Positions 6,176 to 7,099 of a stretch of 7,099 nucleotides of DNA are shown piece after piece; position 1 is the stretch's first letter; each line of letters opens with the position of its first letter. Source of the DNA: Boseongicola sp. SB0662_bin_57 (GTDB lineage Bacteria > Pseudomonadota > Alphaproteobacteria > Rhodobacterales > Rhodobacteraceae); contig VXPN01000463.1 in the NCBI GenBank assembly GCA_009839535.1, forward strand, positions 1-7,099, given 5' to 3'. The translations under genes and the position numbers were made by a program. Below the pieces are notes generated by a model. That model searched no databases, was not told the origin of the DNA, and saw only the letters and a program-made list of their open reading frames with translations.

Positions 6176-6712
6176 TCAGTCCAGGGGATCGAAGCCGCAG
6201 AGTGATGAGGCGTACAGTGCCGCTAGCGCCGCCATGTGACCGTCGAAGCTCGCTTCAACGTCATGCCCGGAGAAGCCCAGCATGGCGCGGAAGTCCCGGG
6301 ATTGCATGATGTGCAAGATGAATTCAGTCGGACGCCTTTGTTTCATGCGCATGTTGGTCGGTGTTGCAAAGAACAGTGTTGTTCTGTCGTCAGGCTTGAC
6401 GACTTGGGCGTCAAAGACTCTCTCGTTCCCGTTCGCCGACACGGTCCCGATCCTTGGCAATGGCCGCCCGAGGCCGGTTCCGGCATCGACGGCGAATCCG
6501 ATCCGGATGTCCCCGTTGACGTGGCAGATTGCGACCATTCGAGCCGACCCCGCTGTCGGCTGAACCTGAACGATGCGTCGAGCCATCATTTTGCTGCCCT
6601 CCGAGATTTGCAGCGTCGGCGTCTCGACAAGAATGGTCTGTGCATGCAACGCGCCCTTCGTGCCGAGAAGGCCTGTCGCGGCAACCAGGATCGTCGCAAC
6701 GGTCTTGATCAT
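6176..6712 (-). CDS. Small exported protein of unknown function
   Basis: The product has 178 residues. The start at 6712 is chosen over an in-frame ATG near 7060 because GGAGG lies 7 bases upstream (6720-6724) and because the protein then opens with a classical Sec signal peptide. That is Lys3, a hydrophobic core TVATILVAATGLLG, and a cleavage site ALHA-QT after residue 24. The mature part is about 154 residues and mostly strand-like (RIVQVQPTAG, RMVAICHVNGDIRIGF, RVFDAQVVKPDDRTTLFF). It ends in a helix (MAALAALYASSLCGF). Two cysteines (63 and 172) could form one disulfide in the periplasm. I do not recognise the family. It stands alone on the strand, more than 800 bases beyond the XRE promoter, with no evident partner. 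Confidence 0.7.
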   Translation of the reverse strand: MIKTVATILVAATGLLGTKGALHAQTILVETPTLQISEGSKMMARRIVQVQPTAGSARMVAICHVNGDIRIGFAVDAGTGLGRPLPRIGTVSANGNERVFDAQVVKPDDRTTLFFATPTNMRMKQRRPTEFILHIMQSRDFRAMLGFSGHDVEASFDGHMAALAALYASSLCGFDPLD

Positions 6713-6719
6713 CGTTTTT

Positions 6720-6724
6720 CCTCC
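6720..6724 (-). promoter_or_regulatory. Ribosome binding site deciding the exported-protein start
   Basis: GGAGG on the minus strand sits 7 bases before ATG 6712. The same frame stays open for another 116 codons upstream, but those read as low-complexity Arg/Pro-rich sequence, so this site and the signal peptide settle the start. Confidence 0.7.
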
Positions 6725-7099
6725 ACCTCGCGTTCGCACCCTGCCATGTGCCACAATTCGGGAAAAACTCATGAGAGGAATCGCGTGACGCATGCAAGGT
6801 TCGGCACCGCTGTTTCCTGTCTTCGGCGGCCTGCGAGACGCCGGCAGACTTCCGGTCAGTGGGCGAAGGTGCGGATTTCGCCCGGAGCGACGCGGAAAGC
6901 GCTTTCTGGACGGCATGTCGGCGGTTTCCGGCCATCCACCAGTCGCCCCAGGTCCGTCAGCCGCATGGCAAACGAGTGGCAAACAATCGAATTCGATCTG
7001 TCGCATTCGCCAGGCAGCCCGTGTCCTCGACAACGCCAACCCTTCCGCCAGCGAAAGCAACCGTTCGAACGGGCCGTGCCGCCGTGAACGACCGGAGGT
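6725..7099. other. Upstream region of the exported-protein gene, no gene seen
   Basis: No convincing coding region is present. It holds several short symmetric elements: GGGCGAA/TTCGCCC arms at 6861-6867 and 6877-6883, GAAAGCGCTTTC at 6895-6906, CCGTTCGAACGG at 7061-7072, and TGGCAAAC repeated at 6966-6973 and 6977-6984 with an 11-base period. These could be regulator sites or chance in GC-rich DNA. No clear -35/-10 pair is visible for the minus-strand gene. Confidence 0.45.

Noticed and set aside
5320..6309. Plus-strand 329-codon frame
   Set aside because: Arg/Pro/His-rich with few hydrophobic stretches, no ribosome binding site, and overlaps both the operator region and the exported-protein gene.
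6236..7087. Plus-strand 283-codon frame opposite the exported protein
   Set aside because: The opposite strand has a signal peptide and GGAGG; this frame has no recognisable features.

Overview
The window is GC-rich, with GC-ending codons in the clear genes. It looks like an accessory region of a free-living, probably alphaproteobacterial, chromosome or large plasmid. That placement rests only on base composition and gene content and is tentative. The genes I can support are a sulfatase (5' end outside the window), a carboxymuconolactone decarboxylase-like protein, a TnpB-family transposon nuclease, a two-gene XRE-regulator/DUF4258-like operon, and a small exported protein of unknown function.

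Positions 1-2525 (left part) hold a decaying sulfate-ester gene group. A plus-strand sulfatase is followed after 47 bases by an AhpD/CMD-like gene. That gene's expected N-terminus is cut off by an in-frame TAG at 1376-1378. Facing it on the minus strand is a remnant that I read as the C-terminal part of an alkyl sulfatase (metallo-beta-lactamase type). It has one frameshift near 2285 and one stop at 2093-2095. Its missing 5' part ends where a 5'-truncated tnpB begins, so two divergent genes have both lost their heads at one junction (about 2470-2600).

Positions 2507-3487 encode TnpB with all three RuvC acidic positions present, but the usual zinc-ribbon cysteines are replaced. Downstream, 3570-3864 is a long, nested, imperfect inverted repeat built from several paired blocks. 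It looks like two diverged copies of a palindromic repeat in opposite orientation, or a structured RNA locus.

Positions 4050-5299 (minus strand) form a compact operon: an XRE-type DNA-binding protein and a 96-residue DUF4258-like protein, overlapping by ATGA. A perfect 6-bp-arm palindrome sits in the promoter region and is the obvious candidate operator. The layout is that of a toxin-antitoxin-like or phage-response module, although the long C-terminal domain of the regulator is unusual for a simple antitoxin. This pair is the best candidate here for an uncharacterised system.

From 5364 to 6175 I see no convincing gene. A minus-strand exported protein lies at 6176-6712, and its upstream region (6713-7099) holds only short palindromes and repeats.
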